This document shows positions 42,728-51,217 of a stretch of DNA of 64,000 nucleotides, piece after piece. A model generated the notes under the pieces. That model had not been told where the DNA came from, ran no database searches, and saw only the letters and a list, made by a program, of their open reading frames with translations. Made by a program: the position numbers and the translations under genes. The DNA is from Rhodothermales bacterium. GTDB taxonomy: Bacteria; Bacteroidota; Rhodothermia; Rhodothermales; Bin80. The first letter of the stretch is position 1. The number at the start of each line of letters is the position of its first letter. The stretch spans positions 34,686 to 98,685 of the forward strand of contig JANQES010000083.1 in NCBI GenBank assembly GCA_028278205.1, given 5' to 3'.

Positions 42728-43159
42728 GCGTTCTGCCCTTTTCATCGTGTTCGCTGTGTTTGCGATAGCAGGGTGCGACCTGCTGGGAGGCGGGTACGAC
42801 CTTGACATTAGACCGACAAATCGACGTACAGCCTTGCGGTAGATAGCACGGCCCACGTCCGGCTCGTCAACGATACCGTGTTCCCGGTCTTTTTGCCGAT
42901 GGGCAGCTATGCGTACTACCAGCGCTTCGAAGACGGCAAATGGGGTGCCGATAACTACTGGTTCGTTGTGGACGGCGTCCGGTTGTACATCCTGCTTGTC
43001 GAGGGGGATCGTCTGGAGGATAGCCTGCCTTTGTATTTCTATCTCCGTAACGCGCCCGGCAGATATCGGATCGTATACCGGGTGTATCGGGATAAGGATC
43101 TGAAGAAGTTGCTTCCGTTAAAGGACCGTGTTTCTGCGCCCTTCGACGTGGTGGAATGA
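42726..43159 (+). pseudogene. Frameshifted small lipoprotein
   Basis: From the ATG at 42726 a lipoprotein start is read (MRSALFIVFAVFAIAGCDLL, lipobox AIAGC), but the frame stops at 42840-42842. The continuation (TYSLAVDSTAHVRLVNDTVF ... SAPFDVVE) is open in another frame up to 43159. One missing base, most simply in the AAA at 42818-42820, would join them into a protein of about 144 residues. It is either a true frameshift or a homopolymer sequencing error. No family is recognised. Confidence 0.6.
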
Positions 43160-43251
43160 TGGGGGAGGCTGGCGCACAGATATCCCGGCACGGTGCATGA
43201 TGTTGGTGTGATTCTATATATATAGACATAAATCATCCCAAAATATAACCT

Positions 43252-43665
43252 TCAGGGGTCTATTTTTCTTCTCAATTTCTTCAGGGCGCCTCGCCTCGCT
43301 TTGTTGTCTAATCGTTTTTGCTTCGACCCTTTCGTCGGCTTGGTGGCTTTTCGTTTTTTGCGGACCTCGGTCGCCTTTTTGATGACAGCCCGCAGCCGGT
43401 GAAGGGCATCGTCTCGGTTCTTGGCCTGGCTCCGATACCGCTGCGCCTTGATGATAATGACACCCTCTTTGGAAATACGCCGGTCTTTCAGACGCAACAA
43501 CTTTTCTTTGTACGCCTCCGGCAGCGACGACGCCCGGGTGTCGAAGCGCAGGTGGATGGCCGTGGCTACCTTGTTCACATGCTGCCCGCCCGCGCCCTGC
43601 GCCCGCACCGCCGTGATCTCGATCTCCCCATCCGGGATAGTCACCGTATTCGATATTTTCAACAT
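43252..43665 (-). CDS. arfB: Peptidyl-tRNA hydrolase ArfB (ribosome rescue)
   Basis: This 137-residue class-I release-factor-like protein has the GGQ motif in RAQGAGGQHVNKVATAIHL, followed by the basic C-terminal tail (KKRKATKPTKGSKQKRL) that enters the empty mRNA channel of stalled ribosomes. The start is the ATG at 43663-43665; longer frames overlap the upstream gene. It lies 5 nt after a 90-residue unknown gene. Confidence 0.93.
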   Translation of the reverse strand: MLKISNTVTIPDGEIEITAVRAQGAGGQHVNKVATAIHLRFDTRASSLPEAYKEKLLRLKDRRISKEGVIIIKAQRYRSQAKNRDDALHRLRAVIKKATEVRKKRKATKPTKGSKQKRLDNKARRGALKKLRRKIDP

Positions 43666-43670
43666 AGTGC

Positions 43671-43943
43671 TCAACCGGGCGTGGTGCCGAAATACCAGTG
43701 CCAGAAGGCAAATCGCTCGTCTTTCATAAACCGATGGCCGGCCTCGTCGTCGTCTTCGACCTTGTAGATGCGTTTGGACGGGCGGTTTCTGATGACCAGC
43801 GAAAAACCGGCCTCCGCGGCGCGTTCGGCCAGCCACGCGAAATAATCGTCTATCTGATAGTCGTACTTGGGGCCGTCGGCGGGGCTGCCGACATAGAGGC
43901 AGGCCTCCCGGTGCATTTTAGTATAGAGGACGATGGTTTTCAT
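43671..43943 (-). CDS. Hypothetical 90-residue protein
   Basis: I do not recognise this protein. It begins MKTIVLYTKMHREACLYVG, has an aromatic/acidic middle (YDYQIDDYFAWLAERAAEAG) and ends FAFWHWYFGTTPG. There is no signal or TM. It lies 5 nt upstream of arfB on the same strand, so the two are probably co-transcribed. The start at 43941-43943 lacks an evident ribosome-binding site. Confidence 0.6.
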   Translation of the reverse strand: MKTIVLYTKMHREACLYVGSPADGPKYDYQIDDYFAWLAERAAEAGFSLVIRNRPSKRIYKVEDDDEAGHRFMKDERFAFWHWYFGTTPG

Positions 43944-44079
43944 AGGGACCGAGGCATCAGGCCTCCGGGGATCTTCGGGAGGAGTGCCACAGGGATGCAC
44001 GACAACTTGCACAAGACTTGATTGTGAGCGTGATGTTATCAACGCCTGCTTCATGCATCCTCACGTATTCACCTTTCAC

Positions 44080-45204
44080 TCACGGCCTGCTCATCACGTT
44101 TTGGAAGGCGTCGGCGAAGGCTTGCATTTCTTCGAACGTGCCGATGCTCAGGCGGCACCAATCCAGGTACGGCGGGAAGGGGCGGCCTACCAGAATGCCC
44201 TGCTGCGCCATGGTGTCCCGGAATTGCCGGATGTCGCGTCTGAGGTGGAAGAAGATGAAGTTGGTGTGCGAGTCCAGGCAGCGGTGGCCGTGGTCTCGGA
44301 CGAGTTGTGTGGCATACTGGCGTGCCATAGCAATCTTCGCCCGGCTATGCAGCACGAAATCTTGATCTTGATACGCGGCCATGGCGGCTCGCACGCCCAG
44401 GATGTTGACGCTCGACCCCGTCCGGAACTTCCGCAGCCGCGCGGCGATGTCGGGCCGGGCCAGGCCGTAGCCCACGCGTAAGCCGGCCAGCCCGTAGACC
44501 TTCGAAAACGTGCGCGAGATGATCACGTTGTGCCCGTTGCGCACCATCTCGGTCATGGTTGCATAGGTGGGATCCGAGACGAGTTCGTAATACGCCTCGT
44601 CGATGAAGACGACCGAGCGGCGGGAGACTTCCTCGCAAAACTGCTCGACCTCGGTGGTGGGCCGGATGGTGCCGGTGGGGTTGTTGGGGTTGCAGATGAA
44701 GACAAGCTTGACGCTCTGCGTCGCGCGCCGCTCCATCTCGTAGAGACTGATGTTCAGATCGTCGTTGAGCGGGACGCGGTGGACGTGGGCGCCGATGGTG
44801 GCGGCATAGCGCTCCATGCCTTCGTAGGTGGGATAGGCCGTCAGGATCTCGCCGCCGGCCAGCCCGTAGGCCATCGCCGTCATGCGCAGGATCTCGTGCG
44901 AGCCGGCGCCGACCACGACGTGATCCCGCGTCAGCCCTTCCTGCTCGGCAATCATCGTGGCGAGTTCGTTGTACGAGCCGCTGGGGTAGAGATTACCCTC
45001 GTCGAAGGCATTTTGGATGGCCTGCCGGGCGACGGCAGAGGGGCCGTAGGGGTTTTCGTTGCTGTGCAGCCGGATCGGCTTGTTGAACGGACGGGGTGTC
45101 AGGGGCGTCTGTGCAAGGACCGCCGCGTCGGGGCGCACGGCGAGGCCCGCTGCCGCCAGCGCTCCCGTTTTCAGCCATTGACGTCGATTCATCAGTGCTG
45201 CCAT
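44080..45204 (-). CDS. Tat-exported HisC-like PLP aminotransferase
   Basis: This 374-residue protein starts MAALMNRRQWLKTGALAAAG, a twin-arginine signal (NRRQWLK), with GGAGG 6 nt upstream. The rest is a complete class I/II aminotransferase of the histidinol-phosphate type: SNENPYGPS, CNPNNPTGT, DEAYYELV and PLP Lys235 in ISRTFSKVYGLAGLRVGY. HisC is normally cytoplasmic. A folded, cofactor-loaded aminotransferase sent to the periplasm suggests a role other than histidine synthesis, for example on amino acids or wall precursors. No other his gene is nearby. Confidence 0.9.
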   Translation of the reverse strand: MAALMNRRQWLKTGALAAAGLAVRPDAAVLAQTPLTPRPFNKPIRLHSNENPYGPSAVARQAIQNAFDEGNLYPSGSYNELATMIAEQEGLTRDHVVVGAGSHEILRMTAMAYGLAGGEILTAYPTYEGMERYAATIGAHVHRVPLNDDLNISLYEMERRATQSVKLVFICNPNNPTGTIRPTTEVEQFCEEVSRRSVVFIDEAYYELVSDPTYATMTEMVRNGHNVIISRTFSKVYGLAGLRVGYGLARPDIAARLRKFRTGSSVNILGVRAAMAAYQDQDFVLHSRAKIAMARQYATQLVRDHGHRCLDSHTNFIFFHLRRDIRQFRDTMAQQGILVGRPFPPYLDWCRLSIGTFEEMQAFADAFQNVMSRP

Positions 45205-45283
45205 CGTAGACCTCCGAAGATGTGGTTAAACCCGGATGGTCTACGGTACGGACCAATCACCCGAAAATGCAACTCTTGTTTGT

Positions 45284-45346
45284 GTTGCGTATTTCGTACT
45301 GCGTATTGGTGCCTTTTTCTACGCAGTACGCAATACGAAGTACATA
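45284..45346. repeat. GCGTATT word hairpin, copy 1
   Basis: The left arm is GCGTATT/TCGTACT units and the right arm their complement (ending 45346), with a 7-nt period and a centre of about 12 nt. It is upstream of the small lipoprotein gene. Confidence 0.82.
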
Positions 45347-45418
45347 GACGATGGACCGAAGCGCGCAGGCCGGCGTATACACCCAACCGCAGCGCAAAAA
45401 ACCAATGAGGACTCTGGT

Positions 45419-45787
45419 ATGATGAGGCTTTTCCGTATCTCCGCCGTGGCGTTGCTCGTTCTGACGCTGCTGCCGGCCTGCTCGCTGTTCAAGAAAGCAA
45501 CCGACGATACGCCCACGGTCATCGAACCGGCCCAGATCACCGTCCACAACCGCAACGTGCTCGACGTCAACATCATCGCCTATCGTGGCCCCGAGCGCAT
45601 CCGGCTGGGCACGATCACCTCCGGCAACTCCGAAGTCTTCACGCTCGACGAACGCATCGTCATCAACTCCCCCATCATCCGCTTCGTCGCCGATCCCATC
45701 GGCAGCCCGCGCACCATCCTCATCGAAGAACTGACGGTCTTCCCCGGCGACCAGATCGAACTCTGGGTGCCGATACGGAAGTTGTAA
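45419..45787 (+). CDS. Small lipoprotein of unknown function
   Basis: This 122-residue protein has the lipobox LLPAC (Cys near residue 21) and a mature ~100-residue beta-rich domain (PAQITVHNRNVLDVNIIAYR, GTITSGNSEVFTLD, VFPGDQIELWVP). GAGG lies 8 nt before the ATG at 45419; a longer frame from 45236 merely translates the repeat. It is bracketed on both sides by GCGTATT word hairpins. The function is unknown. Confidence 0.8.
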   Translation: MMRLFRISAVALLVLTLLPACSLFKKATDDTPTVIEPAQITVHNRNVLDVNIIAYRGPERIRLGTITSGNSEVFTLDERIVINSPIIRFVADPIGSPRTILIEELTVFPGDQIELWVPIRKL

Positions 45788-45788
45788 A

Positions 45789-45853
45789 ACGTATTGCGTA
45801 GTTCGTATTGCGTAAGGGTGCCTTTTCTACGCAATACGCAATACGAAGTACGC
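45789..45853. repeat. GCGTATT word hairpin, copy 2
   Basis: Same word as the element at 45284 but on the other side of the lipoprotein gene. It begins 2 nt after the stop and ends just before the convergent dehydrogenase stop. Confidence 0.82.
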
Positions 45854-45856
45854 ATC

Positions 45857-46846
45857 CTACAATTCCATCCACCCCCCGCGTTCAGCACTTTCGAACAAAG
45901 CCTCGATGACCCGCATGTTGGCGACGGCGTCGGTGAGGGGTGTGGGCACAGGCGTGTCGTTGAGCACGGCCTGCGCAAAAAGATCGCCCTGGACGGTGTA
46001 CTGGTTGACGGCGTCGAGCACGATCTCGTCGGCGCCCTGAGCCTGGTGATGCCAGAGGCGGCAGGGCCGGTCGGGCGGCGCGTTGAAGGGAATCTCGATC
46101 TCGACGCGCCCCTCGGTGCCGAGGATCTGGACACGCTGGTAGCGCATCAGTTGCGTCGAGCAGGTGAACGTGGCGCTGCCGCCTTCGAAATCGAGCAGGC
46201 CGGAGGCCAGGCGGTCAGTGCCGAACTGCGGGTCGAAGTCGATCAGGCCGCAGACGCGGCGGGGCTCGTCGTCGAAGAGGAAGCGCGAGAGCGAGATGTT
46301 GTAGCAGCCGATGTCCATCAAGCCACCGCCGCCGAGGTCGGCCCGGTTGCGGATGTTGCCGGGGTCGGCGTTGAAGTAGGAGAAGAACGAGTGGACCGTC
46401 CGCAGCGTGCCGATTCCGCCGTTGCGGACGATCTGCCGGGCGCGCTGCCACTGTGGATGATGGCGATACATAAATGCCTCCATCACCTTCAACGCCGGGT
46501 GCTGCTGCGCCGCCTCGACGAGGCACTGCCCGTCGGCTGCCGTCAGGCCGATGGGTTTTTCGCACAGCACATGCTTGCCCGCCTCCAACGCCTTGATCGA
46601 CCACGGCACGTGGAGATGGTTGGGCATCGGGTTGTAGACCGCATCGACGTCCGGATCGGCCAGCAGCGCCTCGTACGAGCCGTACGCTTTGAGGATGCCG
46701 AGCCGGGCAGCGGCATCCTGCGCCTTCTCCAGGTTGCGCGAGGCGATAGCCGCCACCACGCCGTGCTCGCCTTGCTGCATCGCCGGAATCACCTTTTCGG
46801 TGCCGATGCGCGCCGTGCTCAAAACGCCCCAACGGAGTTTGTCCAT
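45857..46846 (-). CDS. Gfo/Idh/MocA family oxidoreductase
   Basis: This 329-residue NAD(P)-dependent dehydrogenase has an N-terminal Rossmann fold (LRWGVLSTARIGTEKVIPAM), the catalytic EKPIGLT motif, and a C-terminal alpha/beta domain with GGGGLMDIGCYNISLSRF. These enzymes act on sugars, inositol or trans-dihydrodiols. It is close in type to D-xylose/D-glucose dehydrogenases, but the substrate is not certain. The start at 46844-46846 removes residues that are translated TTGGATT repeat. Confidence 0.88.
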   Translation of the reverse strand: MDKLRWGVLSTARIGTEKVIPAMQQGEHGVVAAIASRNLEKAQDAAARLGILKAYGSYEALLADPDVDAVYNPMPNHLHVPWSIKALEAGKHVLCEKPIGLTAADGQCLVEAAQQHPALKVMEAFMYRHHPQWQRARQIVRNGGIGTLRTVHSFFSYFNADPGNIRNRADLGGGGLMDIGCYNISLSRFLFDDEPRRVCGLIDFDPQFGTDRLASGLLDFEGGSATFTCSTQLMRYQRVQILGTEGRVEIEIPFNAPPDRPCRLWHHQAQGADEIVLDAVNQYTVQGDLFAQAVLNDTPVPTPLTDAVANMRVIEALFESAERGGWMEL

Positions 46847-47012
46847 TTTGGATTTTAGATTTTGGATTTTGGATTGGGTGCGGATTGCTGCGTCTTCAAT
46901 AATCGAAAGTGCCGCGACGGTCGAAACTGGCACAGCTTCTTCGGTTGTTGAGTGTGGTGAACGTAAGCTACCAATCCAAAATCCAAAATCTAAAATCCAA
47001 AATCCAAAATCA
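46846..47012. repeat. TTGGATT word hairpin, copy 2
   Basis: The left arm is at 46849-46877 and the right arm at 46972-47012 with five CCAAAAT units, a 7-nt period and a centre of about 95 nt. The right arm enters the 3' end of the Mut7-C gene and supplies its last codons and stop. Confidence 0.82.
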
Positions 47013-47754
47013 TCCCTCTCATTCGATCAAAATGCGAGCCCGGCCAGTAAATCTTGCCACACGTCTCGCATTCCGCAAAATCGTCAAAATCCTCCACCAC
47101 GCCGGGCGGCGCCCGGTGGCGCGCAGCACTTTTTTCGACGGGATGTAAAACGCCGTTGCAGGCCATGCAGCGCGTAAACGGGCGGATCCGCCGCGCCAGG
47201 TCGAAGGCGGCGACGACTTCGCGGAGTTGATCGTGCGGCGCGGTGGCGCGCAGCCAGTAGCCATGCGTGACGGCGTTGTGCTTGAGGATGCCTTTGTCCC
47301 GCGTCAGGATGATGCGGCGTTCTGCCCCCGCCACGGCGACGATGGTTTGATCGTCGTAATCGTTTTGATAGAGCGCGTCGAAGCCGAGCATCCGCAGGTA
47401 GCGGGCGAGCTTGCCCAGATGCACGTCGAGGATGAACCGGGGCTCTCGCAGCGGCGTAGCCCGCAGGCGCGTCAGCGACGCCACGTCGAACACCTCGAAG
47501 ACCGGATACACCGCCACCCGCTCGCCGCCGACGAGCTTCCGATCAAACCCCACCGACTGCCCATCGACGAGGATCAGATCGATCTCTGTATGCGGCACGC
47601 CCAGGGCTTCGATGGTGTCTTTAACCGACGGCGTCCCGATGAAACGATGCGCGAAATCCCGCTTCCGTCGCTCCGAAGGCAGGAAGTCGTTGAGTTCCTC
47701 ATAAAACCGGAACGTCGCCCTTCGTTCGCGCGGCGCGTGGTTTTGTGCCGGCAT
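46990..47754 (-). CDS. Mut7-C RNase-domain protein with ubiquitin-like N-terminus
   Basis: In this 254-residue protein, residues about 5-85 form a ThiS/ubiquitin-like domain (Mut7-C_ub). Residues about 90-245 are Mut7-C (PIN-like), with FILDVHLGKLARYLRMLGFD and ILTRDKGIL, and a C-terminal zinc ribbon CMACNGVL ... CETCGKIYW. GGAG lies 7 nt before the ATG at 47752-47754. The final residues ILDFGF and the stop come from the TTGGATT repeat. Predicted RNA processing or degradation. Confidence 0.9.
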   Translation of the reverse strand: MPAQNHAPRERRATFRFYEELNDFLPSERRKRDFAHRFIGTPSVKDTIEALGVPHTEIDLILVDGQSVGFDRKLVGGERVAVYPVFEVFDVASLTRLRATPLREPRFILDVHLGKLARYLRMLGFDALYQNDYDDQTIVAVAGAERRIILTRDKGILKHNAVTHGYWLRATAPHDQLREVVAAFDLARRIRPFTRCMACNGVLHPVEKSAARHRAPPGVVEDFDDFAECETCGKIYWPGSHFDRMRGMILDFGF

Positions 47755-47771
47755 GGTTGTGCTCCATGGAG

Positions 47772-47883
47772 ACGGAGAGGGAGAAAGGGGGAAAGGGTGA
47801 GAGGGAGATTTCTTTTCCTCACCCTTTACTGGCGTCAGTCGCGCTTCGCGCTCGTGTCCCCCTCTCACCCTTTCTCCCTTTCT
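47772..47883. repeat. GA-rich word hairpin, copy 5
   Basis: GA-rich arm 47772-47813 and CT-rich arm 47817-47883, with an 8-nt period. The CT-rich arm is interrupted by a small GCGCTTCGCGC hairpin. It is downstream of the S46 peptidase gene. Confidence 0.8.
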
Positions 47884-47890
47884 GTCGACA

Positions 47891-50026
47891 CTACTGCATC
47901 ATCACCGCGTCGGCGTCTTCTTCGGTGGGGGCGAGTTTATCCGTGGTCAGTTCGAGCACGATGCGGTCGGCGTCGTACATCACGTCGAGGGCTTCGCGGA
48001 TGGCGCGCACGTCTACCATGATGTTGCGCCCGCGTTCGGGCAGGTAGATGTAATCGCGCGAGAGCCCTTCGATGTTACGGTCGAAGTTGAGCCCGACGAT
48101 CTCCAGGTCGCGCGTGACGGCGGGCGAGCCCGAGTTGCCGCCGATGGTGTCGCTCGTCGAGATAAAGTTGAGCGGCGTCGCGAGGTTGAATTCCGGCGGC
48201 GGTTTGCGCCAGCGTTCGGGGAGCGCCCAGTCGGGATGATCGCCGTAGGAGTAGTAATGGTCGTAGAGGCCGAAGAAGGTGGTGTAGACCGGCGCGACGG
48301 TGCCGTTGTAGGCATAGCCTTTGACGATGCCGTCGGTGATGCGGGGCGAGAACGTGGCGTCCGGCGGCACGGCGGTGCCGTAGACGTCGAAGCGCGCCCG
48401 TCCGAGCTTGCCGCCGAGTTCGCCCTCTTGCGCCGTCAACCCGGCCCAGGCGCTCTGGTAATCCTGATAGGGCCGCGCGATGGCTGCGGCGATACGCACC
48501 GCCGGGTCGTCCATGGTCAGCGTGCCGGCATCGAGGGCGCGGGCCGCGCCGTCGGTGGTGGCGAGGGCCGTTTGGTCGAGCAGCGCGGCGGCAGCGGCCT
48601 CCGGCGTCTGCCCTTGCAAGCTCTGTTGCACGATGGCATCATCTTCGCCCAGGTGATACGCAAACTCCGAGAACCGGGCCGCCAGGATGCGTTGCTCCAG
48701 GCCGTGCGGGCGGTCTGCGATGCTCAGAAGCTGATTTTTGATCTGATTCAAGACCGTCTCCGCCACTTCTTGCTCCTTTTGACTGAGGTAGTAATACGCC
48801 AGGAGCGAGCGCAGCATCGTAGCCGACGAAAAGCGCTGGTTATCGATCAGCCGGAAGGCTCCGTACCACGCGCCCAGATCCGTCTTTTCGCGCTGAACAG
48901 CCGTCATCCGGTCGAACACACCGGCGTAGGCCTCGCGCAGTTCGGGGTTTTTGTCGATGGCTTCGCGGAACTGCCGCTCGGCATCCTGCCGCCGCGCGAT
49001 GATCATCGGATCGGCGAGCGCGTCTTTACGCCCGCTGTAGGCTTTTTGCGAGTTGGAGACGCTGAAGGCGATGTTGCGCAGGCCCATGGCCTCGCCTGTT
49101 TCGGGATCTTCATCATAAAAATCGCGGAACGCAGCCAGGCGGTTGTTGAGGAAAAGCAGCGTATGGTTGACCTGCACGTCGCGGATGAATTCAAGCTGGC
49201 TGCTCGTCGCCAGGCGTGTCGTCGAGCCGGGGTTGCCGATGACGAAGACGAGGTCGTTTTCTTCGACGCCTTCGGGGCTCCAGGTGAAGTGATGCGGCGA
49301 GTCGATGGGCCTGCCGTTGCCGTCATAAATCCGCAAAAAGCCGAAGTCGAGGGCATAGCGCGGGTAGGTGAAGTTGTCGCCGTCGCCGCCGAAGAAGCCC
49401 AGTTGCAACTCGGCGGCGGCCACGAGGCGCACGTCGGAATAGCGACGAAAGACGTAGGCTGAATACCGCCCGCCGTTGTAGAGCGAGATGACCTGCACTT
49501 CAATGTTCGCGTAGGACTGCGCCGCTTTGAGGCGCACGGTGATGGCGTCGAAGACGTCTTGCCGGGCCTGCGCGCGTTCGGCGTCGGTCTGCGCGCTCAT
49601 GAGCGCGGCGTCCACCTCATCGGTCACGTCTTCGATGGCAATGAGCTGGTCGGCATAATAGCCGGGGATACGCCGTTCTTCTTCGAGCGAGCGAGCATAG
49701 AAGCCGTTATCGAGCAGGTTTTCGCCGGGTTGGCTCACCTGCGAGACGCGCCCGCGTATGCAGTGATGGTTGGTCACGACGAGGCCGTTCGAGGAGACGA
49801 ACGACGCCGAGCAGCCGGGCACGCGCAACACGCTCAGCCGCGCGCGTTCGAACCAGGCGTCGTCGGGGTGAAAGTCGTAGGTCTCGGCCAGATAGTCGAT
49901 GGGCGGATATTCGAACGTCCACATCTTGCCGTTATCGTAGCGGCCCGCCTCGGGCGAGATCTGGGCCAGGGCGGGCGTTGCCAGCAGCACAAGGGCAGCC
50001 AGCACACCGTGTATGAAAGAACGCAT
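47891..50026 (-). CDS. S46 family dipeptidyl-peptidase (DPP7/DPP11-like)
   Basis: This 711-residue exported serine peptidase has a signal peptide (1-22, PALAQ). The catalytic His is in SNGLVVTNHHC (87/88), and the Ser in STSDTIGGNSGSPAVT; the Asp is expected in the central beta region. The S46 family is typical of Bacteroidota and relatives and removes dipeptides from the N-terminus of oligopeptides in the periplasm. The start ATG at 50024-50026 gives the best signal peptide; longer frames lack one. Confidence 0.93.
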   Translation of the reverse strand: MRSFIHGVLAALVLLATPALAQISPEAGRYDNGKMWTFEYPPIDYLAETYDFHPDDAWFERARLSVLRVPGCSASFVSSNGLVVTNHHCIRGRVSQVSQPGENLLDNGFYARSLEEERRIPGYYADQLIAIEDVTDEVDAALMSAQTDAERAQARQDVFDAITVRLKAAQSYANIEVQVISLYNGGRYSAYVFRRYSDVRLVAAAELQLGFFGGDGDNFTYPRYALDFGFLRIYDGNGRPIDSPHHFTWSPEGVEENDLVFVIGNPGSTTRLATSSQLEFIRDVQVNHTLLFLNNRLAAFRDFYDEDPETGEAMGLRNIAFSVSNSQKAYSGRKDALADPMIIARRQDAERQFREAIDKNPELREAYAGVFDRMTAVQREKTDLGAWYGAFRLIDNQRFSSATMLRSLLAYYYLSQKEQEVAETVLNQIKNQLLSIADRPHGLEQRILAARFSEFAYHLGEDDAIVQQSLQGQTPEAAAAALLDQTALATTDGAARALDAGTLTMDDPAVRIAAAIARPYQDYQSAWAGLTAQEGELGGKLGRARFDVYGTAVPPDATFSPRITDGIVKGYAYNGTVAPVYTTFFGLYDHYYSYGDHPDWALPERWRKPPPEFNLATPLNFISTSDTIGGNSGSPAVTRDLEIVGLNFDRNIEGLSRDYIYLPERGRNIMVDVRAIREALDVMYDADRIVLELTTDKLAPTEEDADAVMMQ

Positions 50027-50135
50027 GGGAACGGATGCTTCGGTGATGGAAGGAGAGAATCTCTGCAAGATGCGAAAAAACGGAAAAGGCCAACAGGTTC
50101 CCGTTTCGACTTTGCCCATAATCCATAAATTAATA

Positions 50136-50177
50136 TGGATACGGGATACGGGATTTTGGATGCGAGATGCAGGATGG
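50136..50177. repeat. GGATACG/GGATTTT word repeat, half-element
   Basis: Six or so GGATNNN units have a 7-nt period. The matching arm is reduced to ATCCCAATCCCACATC (about 50313-50328), on the far side of a GGCTCTGCC palindrome cluster. This looks like another word hairpin split by that cluster. Confidence 0.6.
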
Positions 50178-50196
50178 TGAAAAGGAAAGCAGGCTC

Positions 50197-50301
50197 GTCA
50201 CGTGGCTCTGCCGCGTGACGCCGCCCCGGATGGCTCTGCCATCCAAAACCGTTTTGGCGGCAGAGCCGCCGCAATTGCGTTGCGAGGCAGAGCATCGCAA
50301 C
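50197..50301. repeat. Cluster of four GGCTCTGCC-centred hairpins
   Basis: Four stems lie in 105 nt: GTCACG..CGTGAC (50197-50219), GGATGGC..GCCATCC (50228-50244), GGCGGC..GCCGCC (50256-50270) and GTTGCGA..TCGCAAC (50279-50301). The first two have GGCTCTGC at the centre and the last two the reverse complement GCAGAGC. The flanks differ between units but always pair with themselves. Confidence 0.8.
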
Positions 50302-50355
50302 GAGCAATGCTATATCCCAATCCCACATCTATTCACCGGTCTACCCCAAATCCGT

Positions 50356-51123
50356 ATGCCCACCATGACCGATACCATCCGGCGGCATCTGCTCGACATG
50401 GCGGCCCACATCGGCGAGGCGCAGCAGATGGCGATCCTCGGCGAAGGCAACATCTCCGGCACGCTCGACGATGGGCGCTTTCTGGTCAAAGCCAGCGGCA
50501 CGCGGCTGGGCGCGCTCAAGCCGGATCACCTCGTCGAGGTCGAAGCCGCGCCGTTCCTGGCAGCGATGCAGCACGACACCCCACTGGACGACGCCGCGAT
50601 GAAACGCCTTTTGCTCGACGCCCGCGCCGACGCCGACGCCCTCAAACCCTCGGTCGAGTCGCTCTTTCATGCCTGGTTGCTCGATCTGCCGGCGGTGCGC
50701 TACGTCGGGCACACGCATCCCATCGCCGTCAACCAGATCCTCTGCTCGCCGCGCGCCGAAGACTTCGCCACGAGACGCCTTTTTCCAGACCAGATCGTCT
50801 ATTGCGGGGCCGAATCCGTCCTCGTCCCCTACGTCGATCCGGGTCTGACGCTGGCTCGCGAAATCGCGCAACGCACCGAGGCGTTTCGGGCGCGGACCGG
50901 GCGCATTCCCAAAACCATCTTACTCGAAAACCACGGCCTGATTGCCCTCGGCGCGAAGCACACGGACGTCATGGCGGCGCTCGACATGGCCGAGAAAGCT
51001 GCCCGCGTCTTCACCGGCGCGGCAGCACTGGGGGGGCCGGTCTTCATGGACGAACACCACGTCCGCCGCATCGACCACCGCCCCGACGAACACTACCGGC
51101 AACGGATGATTCGTGAGACGTGA
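50356..51123 (+). CDS. Class II aldolase/adducin family protein
   Basis: This 255-residue zinc aldolase-type protein has metal-binding GHTHPIAV and ENHGLIAL, with ILGEGNISGTLDDGRFLVKASG at the N-terminus. It lies just upstream of rhamnulokinase, so an L-rhamnulose-1-phosphate aldolase-like role is likely, although the protein is not a close RhaD look-alike. The start is the ATG at 50356 (a second at 50365 is possible); longer frames translate the hairpin cluster upstream. Confidence 0.82.
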   Translation: MPTMTDTIRRHLLDMAAHIGEAQQMAILGEGNISGTLDDGRFLVKASGTRLGALKPDHLVEVEAAPFLAAMQHDTPLDDAAMKRLLLDARADADALKPSVESLFHAWLLDLPAVRYVGHTHPIAVNQILCSPRAEDFATRRLFPDQIVYCGAESVLVPYVDPGLTLAREIAQRTEAFRARTGRIPKTILLENHGLIALGAKHTDVMAALDMAEKAARVFTGAAALGGPVFMDEHHVRRIDHRPDEHYRQRMIRET

Positions 51124-51178
51124 TGCGTACTGCGTTGAGGATAGCAAACCATCGTAGTACGAAGTACGCAATACGTAA
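51121..51178. repeat. GCGTATT word hairpin, copy 3
   Basis: The left arm is TGATGCGTACTGCGTTG and the right arm TAGTACGAAGTACGCAATACG, with a 7-nt period. It lies between the aldolase and rhamnulokinase genes. Confidence 0.7.
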
Positions 51179-51217
51179 CTTTACCTCTACCCAAACTAAC
51201 CTCAACCCATTCCTCTC

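Noticed and set aside
50167..50355. Longer N-terminus for the class II aldolase
   Set aside because: The added 63 residues are encoded by the hairpin cluster and match no aldolase N-terminus. The same reasoning removed repeat-coded extensions at 45236-45418, 46847-46933 and 22651-22758.
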